Shown: positions 16,255 to 23,985 of the stretch, piece by piece
How the letters are laid out: every line of letters starts with the position of its first letter
How positions within the stretch are numbered: position 1 is the stretch's first letter
NCBI GenBank assembly: GCA_964503455.1
Contig: CAZCZR010000015.1
Span: forward strand, 1 to 25,580
Length of the DNA: 25,580 nt
Direction of reading: 5' to 3'
DNA from: CAZCZR01 sp964503455
Lineage (GTDB): Bacteria; Bacillota; Clostridia; UBA1381
Translations under genes and position numbers: made by a program
Notes under the pieces: model-generated
What the model was told of the DNA's origin: nothing
Databases searched by the model: none
What the model saw: the letters and a program-made list of their open reading frames with translations, nothing else

Positions 16255-16677
16255 ATGGATATAAAGAAGGAGCATGGCAGCAAAGAAGTCGCGGCGGCTG
16301 CGGTAGAGGTTGCCGTAAGCGGCGGACGCGACGCCGAAATAAGGATAAAGGAAAAGTACGCCGCACAGAATATAGGTGTCGCGGCGGTCAATTTCGGCAG
16401 CGATTTCCGTGAGGCTGTGGCGAAGATACTTGAGCGCGCAGTGGTAGCGGCGAAGCGCGAGGGGATCATAGAAGAAACTCACGCGGAGGAAGGAGCCGTT
16501 GCGGGAGCGGCGCACGAGGCTGTCACACAGCTTATATCGAAGGCTACGGGACTTAATCTCGGCGGCAAAATCGGCGTGGCAAGAAGCGGCGCGCATATAA
16601 GCGTGTGCGTTTTCTGCGAGATAGGACTCCTCAACCTCAATGAGGTGGCTATAGGTCTGGGACACAGAGTAGTGTGA
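16255..16677 (+). CDS. HutP family protein
   Basis: Small soluble protein of 140 residues resembling clostridial HutP-family proteins (signatures AAVNFGSDFREAV, ERAVVAAKREGIIEETH, GLNLGGKIGVAR, LNEVAIGLGHR). Bacillus HutP is an RNA-binding antiterminator of the histidine-utilisation operon that needs L-histidine and Mg2+. Two putative metal-ligand positions are kept (H76, corresponding to HutP His73, and H137, corresponding to His138), but the residue matching His77 is Gly80. No hut genes are nearby, so the target here is unknown. ATG 16255 is 8 nt after AAGGAG (16241-16246); the GTG at 16246 overlaps that site and is rejected as start. The upstream flavoprotein stop lies inside this ribosome site region. 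Confidence 0.8.
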   Translation: MDIKKEHGSKEVAAAAVEVAVSGGRDAEIRIKEKYAAQNIGVAAVNFGSDFREAVAKILERAVVAAKREGIIEETHAEEGAVAGAAHEAVTQLISKATGLNLGGKIGVARSGAHISVCVFCEIGLLNLNEVAIGLGHRVV

Positions 16678-16706
16678 ACATATTAAATCTGCGAAAGGAA
16701 AAGAAG

Positions 16707-17072
16707 ATGAGAGCAATAAGAGGAGCGATAACTGTTGAACATAACAGCCGCGAAGAAATACTGGAAGCGACAAGAATACTTCTTGACGAGATGATAGAAA
16801 AGAACAGCGTTGCGCATGATGATATGGTGGATATGATATTCACGCTTACGCCGGATCTGAACGCGGTGTTTCCGGCTGTCGCGGCAAGGCTTGAGGGCAT
16901 AACCGATGTGCCGCTGATGTGCATGAGCGAGATACCCATAGAGGGCGCTCTGCCCAAATGCGTACGCATACTTATGCACGTCAACACGGATAAAAAACTT
17001 GCCGAGATAAATCATATATATCTTCGCGGCGCGGTAAAGCTGAGACCTGATCTGGCGGGAGGAAAGAGATGA
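16707..17072 (+). CDS. aroH: Chorismate mutase, AroH type
   Basis: Converts chorismate to prephenate for Phe/Tyr synthesis; small trimeric cytoplasmic enzyme of 121 residues (B. subtilis AroH has 127). Residues matching the B. subtilis active site are all present: R5 (Arg7), R61 (Arg63), C72 (Cys75), E75 (Glu78), R87 (Arg90), Y105 (Tyr108) and R113 (Arg116). Start ATG 16707 follows AAAGGA (16694-16699) at 7 nt; the longer frame from GTG 16674 would overlap the HutP stop and lacks a ribosome site. It overlaps cmk by 4 bases (ATGA), showing translational coupling. Confidence 0.95.
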   Translation: MRAIRGAITVEHNSREEILEATRILLDEMIEKNSVAHDDMVDMIFTLTPDLNAVFPAVAARLEGITDVPLMCMSEIPIEGALPKCVRILMHVNTDKKLAEINHIYLRGAVKLRPDLAGGKR

Positions 17073-17746
17073 ATACTTTGCGTGTTGCTGTGGACGGACC
17101 GGCGGGCGCCGGAAAAAGCTCGCTTTCCAAGCTTGCCGCGTCACAGCTTGGATTTCTCTACATTGACACAGGCGCGATGTACCGCGCGGCGGCGCTGTTT
17201 GCCATAAACAACGGCATTGATCCGAAAACGCGCCCCGAGGAGCTTGTAAGCCGTCTTGACGGGATAAATATTAAGCTTATACCATCGGAAGCCGGCAACA
17301 GGGTGATTCTTAACGGAGAGGACGTTACGGACGATATAAGGAGCGAGGAGGTAAGCGTAGGAGCGTCAAATGTCGCCGTCATACCTGAGGTAAGGGAGAA
17401 GCTCGTTGAACTTCAGCGCGCTATGGCGGACGGAGCGAACGTTATTATGGACGGCAGGGATATAGGCACTCACGTACTGCCCGATGCGGAGCTGAAGATA
17501 TTTCTTACGGCGGACCCTCATGAAAGAGCCGTGCGCAGATATAAAGAGCTTTCGGAAAAGGGTGTTTTGTGCGATCTTGAAAAGATAGAGGCGGATATAA
17601 TCTACCGCGACAAGAACGATTCCGAACGCGCCGTATCGCCTCTGCGTATGGCGGATGACGCGGTGCTGTACGATACTACGGATATAGATTTTGACGGCGC
17701 GCTTGCCGGACTTGAGAAAATGATAACAGAGAAAATGAGGGGGTAA
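17069..17746 (+). CDS. cmk: Cytidylate kinase
   Basis: Phosphorylates CMP and dCMP to the diphosphates in the cytoplasm, 225 residues, the normal bacterial length. The P-loop is DGPAGAGKSS near the N-terminus, followed by the Cmk hallmarks YIDTGAMYRAAAL and MDGRDIGTHVLPDAELKIFL and the C-terminal RYKELSEKG and RDKNDSERAVSPL substrate-binding segments. The start overlaps the aroH stop; plsC follows five bases after its stop. The order cmk-plsC-ispH-S1 recurs in Clostridia. Confidence 0.97.
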   Translation: MNTLRVAVDGPAGAGKSSLSKLAASQLGFLYIDTGAMYRAAALFAINNGIDPKTRPEELVSRLDGINIKLIPSEAGNRVILNGEDVTDDIRSEEVSVGASNVAVIPEVREKLVELQRAMADGANVIMDGRDIGTHVLPDAELKIFLTADPHERAVRRYKELSEKGVLCDLEKIEADIIYRDKNDSERAVSPLRMADDAVLYDTTDIDFDGALAGLEKMITEKMRG

Positions 17747-17751
17747 GCACC

Positions 17752-18333
17752 GTGAGCTTTTATACGGCTGTTAAAAAAATAGCGGATGTTGCTGTGCGCA
17801 TGATATTCAGGCTCAGGATAGTCGGCGGCGAAAACGTGCCGCAAAACGGCGGCGCCATACTCGCGCTCAATCACAGAAGCAACTGGGATGTGGTGATTGC
17901 AGGCGTAAGCTGCAAAAGACCGCTTTCGTTTATGGCTAAAAGCGAGATGTTCGAAAACAAAATAGGCGCGGCGCTTTTCAGAGGTCTTGGCGCGTTTCCC
18001 GTAAAACGGGGAAGAGGAGATGTAGCGGCAATAAAAACCGCAATGGAAATACTTTCCGCTCAACGAATTATGCTGATGTTTCCGGAGGGAAAACGTATAA
18101 AGGACGGCTCAAAAGTCAAGGCTAAAACGGGAGCCGTAATGATTGCAAACCGCACGGAAACGCCGATAATACCTGTGAACATATCCGGAAAGTACAGGTT
18201 CAGATCCCTTGTGACTGTTACATACGGAACCCCTGTTTACTATTCAAAGAACGAATACGGAAAAATTTCGTCGGAAAATTTGCAGGAATTATCCGATAAA
18301 CTACTTGACAACATAAGGGAGTTGGGTGTATGA
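17752..18333 (+). CDS. plsC: 1-acyl-sn-glycerol-3-phosphate acyltransferase
   Basis: Adds the second acyl chain to lysophosphatidic acid in phospholipid synthesis; membrane-associated. 193 residues, at the short end of PlsC proteins. The catalytic HX4D motif is NHRSNWD (H41 to D46), with MAKSEMF, the LGAFPVKRGRGD block (Arg-containing motif II) and MFPEGKR (motif III, about 109-115), then a PVNISGKY motif IV. The start is GTG 17752 with an AGGGGG ribosome site at the end of cmk. The stop overlaps the ispH start by 4 bases (ATGA). Confidence 0.93.
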   Translation: MSFYTAVKKIADVAVRMIFRLRIVGGENVPQNGGAILALNHRSNWDVVIAGVSCKRPLSFMAKSEMFENKIGAALFRGLGAFPVKRGRGDVAAIKTAMEILSAQRIMLMFPEGKRIKDGSKVKAKTGAVMIANRTETPIIPVNISGKYRFRSLVTVTYGTPVYYSKNEYGKISSENLQELSDKLLDNIRELGV

Positions 18334-20462
18334 TTAAAAAAGCGGGGACAGCGGGCTTTTGTTACGGCGTAAAACGCGCTGTGGACGCTGTTTATGAAAT
18401 GGCTCAACGGGGTGAGAAGATCGCGACATTGGGCAATCTGATCCATAACAGGCAGGTTGTCGAGGATCTTGCGGAAAGAGGCGTAAACGCGTATGACAGA
18501 CCGGAGGATATTCCTGCCGGCGTAAAAGCCGTCATAAGAACTCACGGCGTAGGCAGAGAGATCGAGGAAACGCTTGCAAAACGCCCCGAAGGCTATTATG
18601 ATATGACCTGTCCTTTTGTCGCAAAGATACACAATATTGTGAAAAAACACTCCGAAAACGGCTGGGAGATCGTTATCGTAGGCGATAAAGATCATCCTGA
18701 GGTGAAAGGCATAAACGGCTGGTGCGAGAATAAGGGACACATTATCTATGGCGAAAATGCAGATCTTGATGAAGAAATCAAAGAAAAACCGCTTTGTATT
18801 GTAGCACAAACCACAATAAATCGAAAAATTTTTGTGCAAATAGTAGAAAATTTAAAAAAAACTTGCAAAACCTATGTGATTTTTGATACAATATGTAATG
18901 CGACGGGAAATCGTCAATCGGAGGTTCGGTCGCTTGCGTCCGAGTGCGATATTATCGTGGTTGTCGGAGGCAGGGAAAGCTCCAACACGCGCAAGCTGGC
19001 GGAGATAGCCCGCGAATGTTGCGGTGAGGTATATCACATTGAAACTTTTGAGGATCTTCCTCAAAATATATATTATAAAAATAAAAAGATAGGTATTACG
19101 GCAGGTGCATCCACGCCAAGTCGTATTATCGAGGAGGTAGTTAACGTTATGGAAGAAAATTTAAAGAACGGGGAAACTTTTGCCGAGCTGTTTGAGCAGT
19201 ATTCAAGCAAAACCTTAAATAACGGAGATATAGTGGATGGCACTGTTGTAGAGGTTCGCAATAATGAGGTTATCGTAGATATCAGCGGGTTCAAGTACAA
19301 TGGACAGCTTGCCGCAGATCAGATATCGGATGATCCGACCGTTAAGCCGCAGGATTTGTTCAAACCCGGCGACGCTATAAAGGTTTATGTTATAGGCGTA
19401 AACGACGCCGAGGGCAAAGTTGTTCTTTCAAAGAAGAAGCTCGCCGCTATGGAAAGCTGGAACAAGATGAAAGCCGCTTACGAGTCGGGCGAGACTGTCG
19501 AGGGTAAGATCATAAAGGCGGTTAAGGGCGGAGTTATAGCTTTGACCAACGGTTCGCAGGTATTTATCCCCGCAAGACAGGCTTCGGAAAGATACGTTCA
19601 GGATCTTCAGACGCTCGTAGGCAACGAGGTTGCTTATAAAATTACCGAAATCGATGAGAGAAGGAAGAGAGTTGTCGGTTCGGTAAGAGTGATCCTTGAG
19701 GCTGCAAGGAAGGAAAGAGAGGCTGCGTTCTGGGCGGACGCTGAGGTGGGCAAGAGATACCGCGGCGTTGTAAAGTCACTCACATCCTTCGGCGCTTTCG
19801 TTGATATAGGCGGTGTTGACGGTCTTGTTCATATTTCCGAACTGAGCTGGACAAAGATCAAGCATCCGTCAGAGGTCGTTAAAGAGGGCGATCTTCTTGA
19901 CGTATATATCAAGGACATAAACAAGGAAACAAAGAAAATATCGCTCGGCTTCAAGAAGGCTGAGGATAACCCGTGGGTAATTGCCGAAAAGAAATATCAC
20001 GTAGGCGATGTTGTAAAGGTAAAGATCGTAAGAATGTTGCCGTTCGGCGCGTTTGCCGAGCTTATGCCCACTATTGACGGTCTTATCCATATCTCGCAGA
20101 TTGCTGACAGAAGAATCGGCAAACCCGAAGACGTTCTGCAGATAGGTCAGGAAGTCAATGCAAAGATTCTTGAGCTTAACTGGGCTGACAGAAAGATAAG
20201 CCTTTCGATCAGAGCGCTGCTTGAAGAGGGAAAGTCTGCGGAGCCTGAAGAGGAGGAGCCGGCTGACGAGAATGTTCTCGTATATTCGACAGATCCTGAG
20301 GTAAAGATAGAAAACCCCATTGAGGTGGAAGAGCCCGACGAGGAAGAAAAACCCGTCGAGGAAGAAAAGCCTGTCGAGGAGGAGAAGCCTGTCGAGGAAG
20401 AAAAACCCGTTGAGGACGAAAAGCCTGCCGAGGAAGAAAAGTCCGTTGAAATTGAAGAATAA
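18330..20462 (+). CDS. ispH: Bifunctional 4-hydroxy-3-methylbut-2-enyl diphosphate reductase / S1 RNA-binding protein
   Basis: Fusion of 710 residues. Residues 1-273 are IspH (LytB), the last enzyme of the MEP isoprenoid pathway, with the three [4Fe-4S] cysteines C11, C94 and C189, substrate histidines H39, H72 and H122, E124, TTINR and the TAGASTP loop. Residues about 298-369, 385-455, 472-542 and 556-629 are four S1 domains like ribosomal protein S1. Residues 630-710 form an acidic tail with a six-residue repeat. Such IspH-S1 fusions are known in Clostridia. The frame is intact; ATG 18330 overlaps plsC. The junction carries a Shine-Dalgarno-like GAGGAGG (19131-19137) before an in-frame ATG at 19149, where a separate S1 protein could start. 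Confidence 0.95.
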   Translation: MIKKAGTAGFCYGVKRAVDAVYEMAQRGEKIATLGNLIHNRQVVEDLAERGVNAYDRPEDIPAGVKAVIRTHGVGREIEETLAKRPEGYYDMTCPFVAKIHNIVKKHSENGWEIVIVGDKDHPEVKGINGWCENKGHIIYGENADLDEEIKEKPLCIVAQTTINRKIFVQIVENLKKTCKTYVIFDTICNATGNRQSEVRSLASECDIIVVVGGRESSNTRKLAEIARECCGEVYHIETFEDLPQNIYYKNKKIGITAGASTPSRIIEEVVNVMEENLKNGETFAELFEQYSSKTLNNGDIVDGTVVEVRNNEVIVDISGFKYNGQLAADQISDDPTVKPQDLFKPGDAIKVYVIGVNDAEGKVVLSKKKLAAMESWNKMKAAYESGETVEGKIIKAVKGGVIALTNGSQVFIPARQASERYVQDLQTLVGNEVAYKITEIDERRKRVVGSVRVILEAARKEREAAFWADAEVGKRYRGVVKSLTSFGAFVDIGGVDGLVHISELSWTKIKHPSEVVKEGDLLDVYIKDINKETKKISLGFKKAEDNPWVIAEKKYHVGDVVKVKIVRMLPFGAFAELMPTIDGLIHISQIADRRIGKPEDVLQIGQEVNAKILELNWADRKISLSIRALLEEGKSAEPEEEEPADENVLVYSTDPEVKIENPIEVEEPDEEEKPVEEEKPVEEEKPVEEEKPVEDEKPAEEEKSVEIEE
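20340..20447 (+). repeat. Six tandem 18-bp repeats coding the acidic tail
   Basis: Six in-frame copies of an 18-base unit encode EEEKPV four times, then EDEKPA and EEEKSV, at residues 671-706 of the IspH-S1 fusion. Copies differ mainly at third codon positions, so the protein repeat is better kept than the DNA repeat. The tract is expected to be disordered and strongly negative. Confidence 0.9.
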
Positions 20463-20479
20463 TATAAAAATATAACAGG

Positions 20480-20503
20480 AAGGCTGTCAAGGGCAGCCTT
20501 TTT
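20480..20503 (+). terminator. Rho-independent terminator after ispH-S1
   Basis: AAGGCTG (20480-20486) pairs with CAGCCTT (20494-20500), extendable by one G-U and one C-G inside, followed by a run of T to 20503. It closes the uvrC to ispH gene series. Only about 30 bases remain before murD, so murD depends on readthrough or on a promoter inside the S1 region. Confidence 0.8.
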
Positions 20504-20532
20504 GTCGTGTTACAGGGGAAAGGAATATTTTT

Positions 20533-21891
20533 ATGACCATAGACGATTTTAAGCAGAAAATGCGCGGCAGAGCCGTTACCGTTATCGGTATAGGCATAAG
20601 CAACAAGCCGCTGATAAAATACCTGGTATCTCTCGGAGCGCAAGTCACCGCCTGTGACAGGCGCGGCGCCGAAGAGCTGGGGGACACGTATGATGAGATG
20701 AGATCGCTTGGCGTTAAGACGGTTTTGGGAGACGGGTATCTTTCGGAGCTTTCGGGGGAAACTATCTTCAAAACACCGGGTATGAGATTTGATGTGCCGG
20801 AGCTTTTGGCAGCGCGCGCAAGAGGCGCGGAGATTACATCGGAGATGGAAGTGTTCTTTGATGTCTGCCCGGCTCATATAGTGGCTGTGACAGGCTCTGA
20901 CGGCAAGACAACGACAACAACCCTTATATACAAAATCCTGACCGAAGCGGGTTATAAGACGTGGCTCGGCGGGAATATAGGCAACCCGCTTCTTGCCGAG
21001 GCGGAGAATATGAGCGCGGACGACTGGGCGGTAATTGAGCTGTCAAGCTTTCAGCTCCATACCATGAAAAAATCGCCCGAACGCGCGGTTATCACAAACA
21101 TCTCGCCCAATCATCTCGATATGCACAAGGATTACAGGGAGTATATCGACGCGAAAAAGAATATCATGCTTTATCAGAAGCCGTCCGGACTGCTGGCGGT
21201 AAACGCCGACAACGCGGTTACGGCGGAAATAGGCAAAGAATCCAAGGGCGAGGTAAAGTATTTTTCACGCGAAAAAGAAGCGGACGTGTATCTTGACGGC
21301 GGCGTTATACGCTCCGGCGGCAGAGCGGTGCTTAATATCAGGGATATAAAGATCCCCGGTATGCACAACGTGGAGAATTATATGGCGGCGATAGCGGCTG
21401 TGGGCGATCTGGCGGATGACGCGGTGATACGTCATATAGCGAGGGAATTTGGCGGCGTGGAGCATAGAATAGAGCTTGTGAGAGAGCTTGACGGAGTGAG
21501 ATATTACAATTCCTCTATAGATTCAAGCCCCAACCGCACAATAAATACGCTTAGAGTATTCAATGAGCCTGTGGTGCTTATAGCGGGAGGCAAGGACAAG
21601 GGCATACCGTATGATGACATAGGCGCCCCTATAGCCGAACGCGTCAAATCGCTTGTGCTTATAGGTATGACCGCCGATAAGATATACGAGGCAGTAAAGG
21701 CTGCCGATACGCAAAACAAAGTGAAAATACAAAGGGCGTCATCATACGAGGAGGCTGTGGCTATGGCAAGAGCCGACGCCGAGGCGGGTGATGTTGTGCT
21801 GCTTTCTCCTGCAAGCACCAGCTTTGACAGATTTAGAAATTTTGAAGAACGCGGCAGACTGTTCAAGGATATAGTGAACGGTCTGGACTGA
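20533..21891 (+). CDS. murD: UDP-N-acetylmuramoyl-L-alanine--D-glutamate ligase
   Basis: Cytoplasmic Mur ligase adding D-glutamate to UDP-MurNAc-L-Ala in peptidoglycan synthesis. 452 residues, the usual length. The three-domain layout is visible: an N-terminal UDP-binding domain (VTVIGIGISNKPLIKYL), the ATP loop AVTGSDGKTTTTT (118-130, a GSDGK variant of the common GTNGK) with ELSSFQL and NISPNHLDMH, and a C-terminal domain with SSPNRTINTL, IAGGKDKG and LLSPASTSFDRFRNFEERG. The ATG follows GGGGAAAGGA. It stands apart from other dcw-type division genes and leads into the M42 peptidase trio 22 bases downstream. Confidence 0.95.
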   Translation: MTIDDFKQKMRGRAVTVIGIGISNKPLIKYLVSLGAQVTACDRRGAEELGDTYDEMRSLGVKTVLGDGYLSELSGETIFKTPGMRFDVPELLAARARGAEITSEMEVFFDVCPAHIVAVTGSDGKTTTTTLIYKILTEAGYKTWLGGNIGNPLLAEAENMSADDWAVIELSSFQLHTMKKSPERAVITNISPNHLDMHKDYREYIDAKKNIMLYQKPSGLLAVNADNAVTAEIGKESKGEVKYFSREKEADVYLDGGVIRSGGRAVLNIRDIKIPGMHNVENYMAAIAAVGDLADDAVIRHIAREFGGVEHRIELVRELDGVRYYNSSIDSSPNRTINTLRVFNEPVVLIAGGKDKGIPYDDIGAPIAERVKSLVLIGMTADKIYEAVKAADTQNKVKIQRASSYEEAVAMARADAEAGDVVLLSPASTSFDRFRNFEERGRLFKDIVNGLD

Positions 21892-21913
21892 CAAGCGCGA
21901 CAAGAGGTATCAA

Positions 21914-22978
21914 ATGAAAACAGATGAACTGATAAAAGACATACAGAGCTTCAGCAATCTGCGCGGCATATCCGGCAGCGAGTACCGAATTGCAAAGAAT
22001 ATCGCGGCGGCGTTTGAGCCATATGCCGATGAGGTAAAAACGGACACCCTCGGCAATGTTATCGCGATAAAACGCTGCGGACGTGACGCGGCAAAAAAAG
22101 TCATGATAGAAGCTCATATGGACGAGATCGGTCTGACCGTCACATCAATAGACGACAGAGGCTTTCTGACTTTTGCCAACGTCGGCGGCGTGGACAGAAG
22201 GATTCTTCCGTCAATGGAGGTAGTTGTTCACGGGAAGCGCGATGTTATTGGCGTGATAGGCGCGAAGCCGCCGCATCTTCGCGAGAAGGGCGATACGGAT
22301 AAAAGCACCCCGCTTAAGGATATGGCTGTGGACGTTGGCATGACAAAGGAAGAAGCCGAGGCGGTGATCTCGGTCGGCGACAGTATAACGCTCGCTCAAT
22401 CATCGGGGGAGCTTCTCGGCGGGAATCTAAGCGGCAAATCGCTTGACGACAGGGCAAGCGTGGCTGCGGTGCTGAATGTGATGAAAGCTGTCGCGAATAC
22501 GCGCCTTAACGCGGATATATACGCCGTGTCCGCCGTATGCGAGGAGATCGGCGGCATGGGAGCGGAAACCGCCGCGTATGCCATAGAGCCTGATATAGCC
22601 GTCGCTATCGATGTGTGTCACGGCATAACGCCCGACAACTCATACAATGCCTTTGAAAACGGCTGCGGCGCCGTTATATCCGTGGGGCCGAATCTGCATC
22701 CCAAGCTTACGAAGCGGCTGTTTGATACGGCGGAGGAGTACGGCATCAAAACGGAAACGGATGTTGACGGCGGCGATACAGGCACAGATGCGTGGGTGAT
22801 ACAGGTATCGCGCGCGGGAGTTCCCACGGCGCTTTTGTCGATACCGCTTAAATATATGCATACCTCGGTGGAAACGCTGGCGGCGTCGGATGTAAAGGCA
22901 ACGGCGGAGCTTCTGACGCGGTTTATAGCGGATCTTCCCGAAACGGATGAGGAATGGAGGGATTGGCTGTGCTTTTAG
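21914..22978 (+). CDS. M42 family metallopeptidase (first of three)
   Basis: Predicted cytoplasmic di-metal aminopeptidase of 354 residues in the FrvX/YsdC/TET family, which trims short peptides. Probable metal and catalytic residues are all present: H68 and D70 (EAHMDEIG), D178 (SLDDR), E210/E211 (CEEIG), D233 (AIDVCHG) and H316 (YMHTS). ATG 21914 follows an AAGAGGT site. The last 10 bases overlap the second paralog when that is started at GTG 22969. It is the most divergent of the three: it has CEEIGGMGAE where the others have QEEVGLRGA. Peptide specificity cannot be read from sequence; older family annotations as endoglucanase are not supported. Confidence 0.93.
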   Translation: MKTDELIKDIQSFSNLRGISGSEYRIAKNIAAAFEPYADEVKTDTLGNVIAIKRCGRDAAKKVMIEAHMDEIGLTVTSIDDRGFLTFANVGGVDRRILPSMEVVVHGKRDVIGVIGAKPPHLREKGDTDKSTPLKDMAVDVGMTKEEAEAVISVGDSITLAQSSGELLGGNLSGKSLDDRASVAAVLNVMKAVANTRLNADIYAVSAVCEEIGGMGAETAAYAIEPDIAVAIDVCHGITPDNSYNAFENGCGAVISVGPNLHPKLTKRLFDTAEEYGIKTETDVDGGDTGTDAWVIQVSRAGVPTALLSIPLKYMHTSVETLAASDVKATAELLTRFIADLPETDEEWRDWLCF

Positions 22979-23985
22979 AAAAACTCTGCAACGAAAACGG
23001 CGTAAGCGGCGATGAAGGAGCCGTGCGCGGCATAATTCTTTCCGAGATACGTCCGTATGCCGATGAGGTGACCGTTGATACCATGGGCAATCTCATTGCC
23101 TTAAAAAAGGGCGCATCGCGCAGTAAGCGCGTAATGCTTGCGGCGCATATGGACGAGGTCGGCTTTATCATATCCGGCTTTACCGAAAAGGGCTATCTGC
23201 GCTTCAAAACAGTCGGCGGCATAGATCCGAGGGTGCTTGTATCAAAAAAAGTTACTGTCGGACACGCCAAGCTAAAAGGCGTTATCGGCATGAAGGCGAT
23301 ACATCTTCAAAAAAAATCCGAGCGCGACAGCGTGCCGGAGATAAAGGACCTTTTTATAGATATAGGCGCCAAAAACGAGGACGACGCGAAAAACTGCGTT
23401 CATCTCGGCGATTATGCCGCGTTCGATACGGTGTATTCGGATTTCGGCACAAACAAAATCAAGGCAAAGGCCATAGATGACAGGGCAGGCTGCGCCGTTT
23501 TGACGGAGCTTATAAAAAAGCCTGTTAAGTATGACACGTACTTCTGCTTTACTGTGCAGGAGGAGGTCGGCCTTAGAGGCGCGAGGATAGCCGCGCACAG
23601 GATCGCCCCCGATATTGCGCTTGTGATAGAAAGCACCGTATGCTCGGACGTGTACGGCGAAAAGCCGCATCGGTATGTGACGGAGCTTGGCAAGGGCGCC
23701 GCCGTGACTTTTATGGACAGAAGGACCGTCGTGCCGCAAAGGCTTGTGCGCTGGCTGTATGACGAGGGCGCGAAAGAGGGAATAGCGGTGCAGTATAAAA
23801 GCTCGGCAGCGGGCGGAAACGACGCCGGAGCGATACATCTTGCGCGCGCAGGAGCGCCTGCGGCTGTAATTTCGCTTCCGTGCCGATACCTTCACTCTCC
23901 GGCGGGAGTTGCCGACAAAGGCGATATTGAAGCCGTTTTAAGGCTTTCACAAATGTTTTTGAGAAGAATTGACGAGGTAATATAA
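22969..23985 (+). CDS. M42 family metallopeptidase (second of three)
   Basis: Paralog of about 338 residues. Metal and catalytic residues: H60 (AAHMDEVG), D170 (AIDDRAG), E198/E199 (QEEVGLRGA), E221 (VIESTV) in place of the aspartate seen in the two sister proteins, and H309 (YLHSP). Glu at that site occurs in some M42 members as I recall, so activity is likely kept. GTG 22969 is chosen because GGAGGG (22956-22961) is 7 nt upstream and the protein then starts MLLEKL, aligning with MELLKKL of the third copy; ATG 22954 has no spacer after its ribosome-like site. It is directly followed by the third paralog with no gap. Confidence 0.92.
   Translation: MLLEKLCNENGVSGDEGAVRGIILSEIRPYADEVTVDTMGNLIALKKGASRSKRVMLAAHMDEVGFIISGFTEKGYLRFKTVGGIDPRVLVSKKVTVGHAKLKGVIGMKAIHLQKKSERDSVPEIKDLFIDIGAKNEDDAKNCVHLGDYAAFDTVYSDFGTNKIKAKAIDDRAGCAVLTELIKKPVKYDTYFCFTVQEEVGLRGARIAAHRIAPDIALVIESTVCSDVYGEKPHRYVTELGKGAAVTFMDRRTVVPQRLVRWLYDEGAKEGIAVQYKSSAAGGNDAGAIHLARAGAPAAVISLPCRYLHSPAGVADKGDIEAVLRLSQMFLRRIDEVI

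Noticed and set aside
20340..20447. CRISPR-like array
   Set aside because: The repeats are contiguous 18-base units without spacers and in frame with the coding sequence.
18330..20462. Assembly error or frameshift joining ispH and S1
   Set aside because: The frame is continuous without stops, both halves keep all key residues, and IspH-S1 fusions are known from Clostridia.
20209..20877. A 222-residue minus-strand frame with Pro/Arg/Gln repeats
   Set aside because: The repeats are the reverse complement of the 18-bp acidic-tail repeats of the S1 fusion, and the frame crosses the terminator at 20480-20503.
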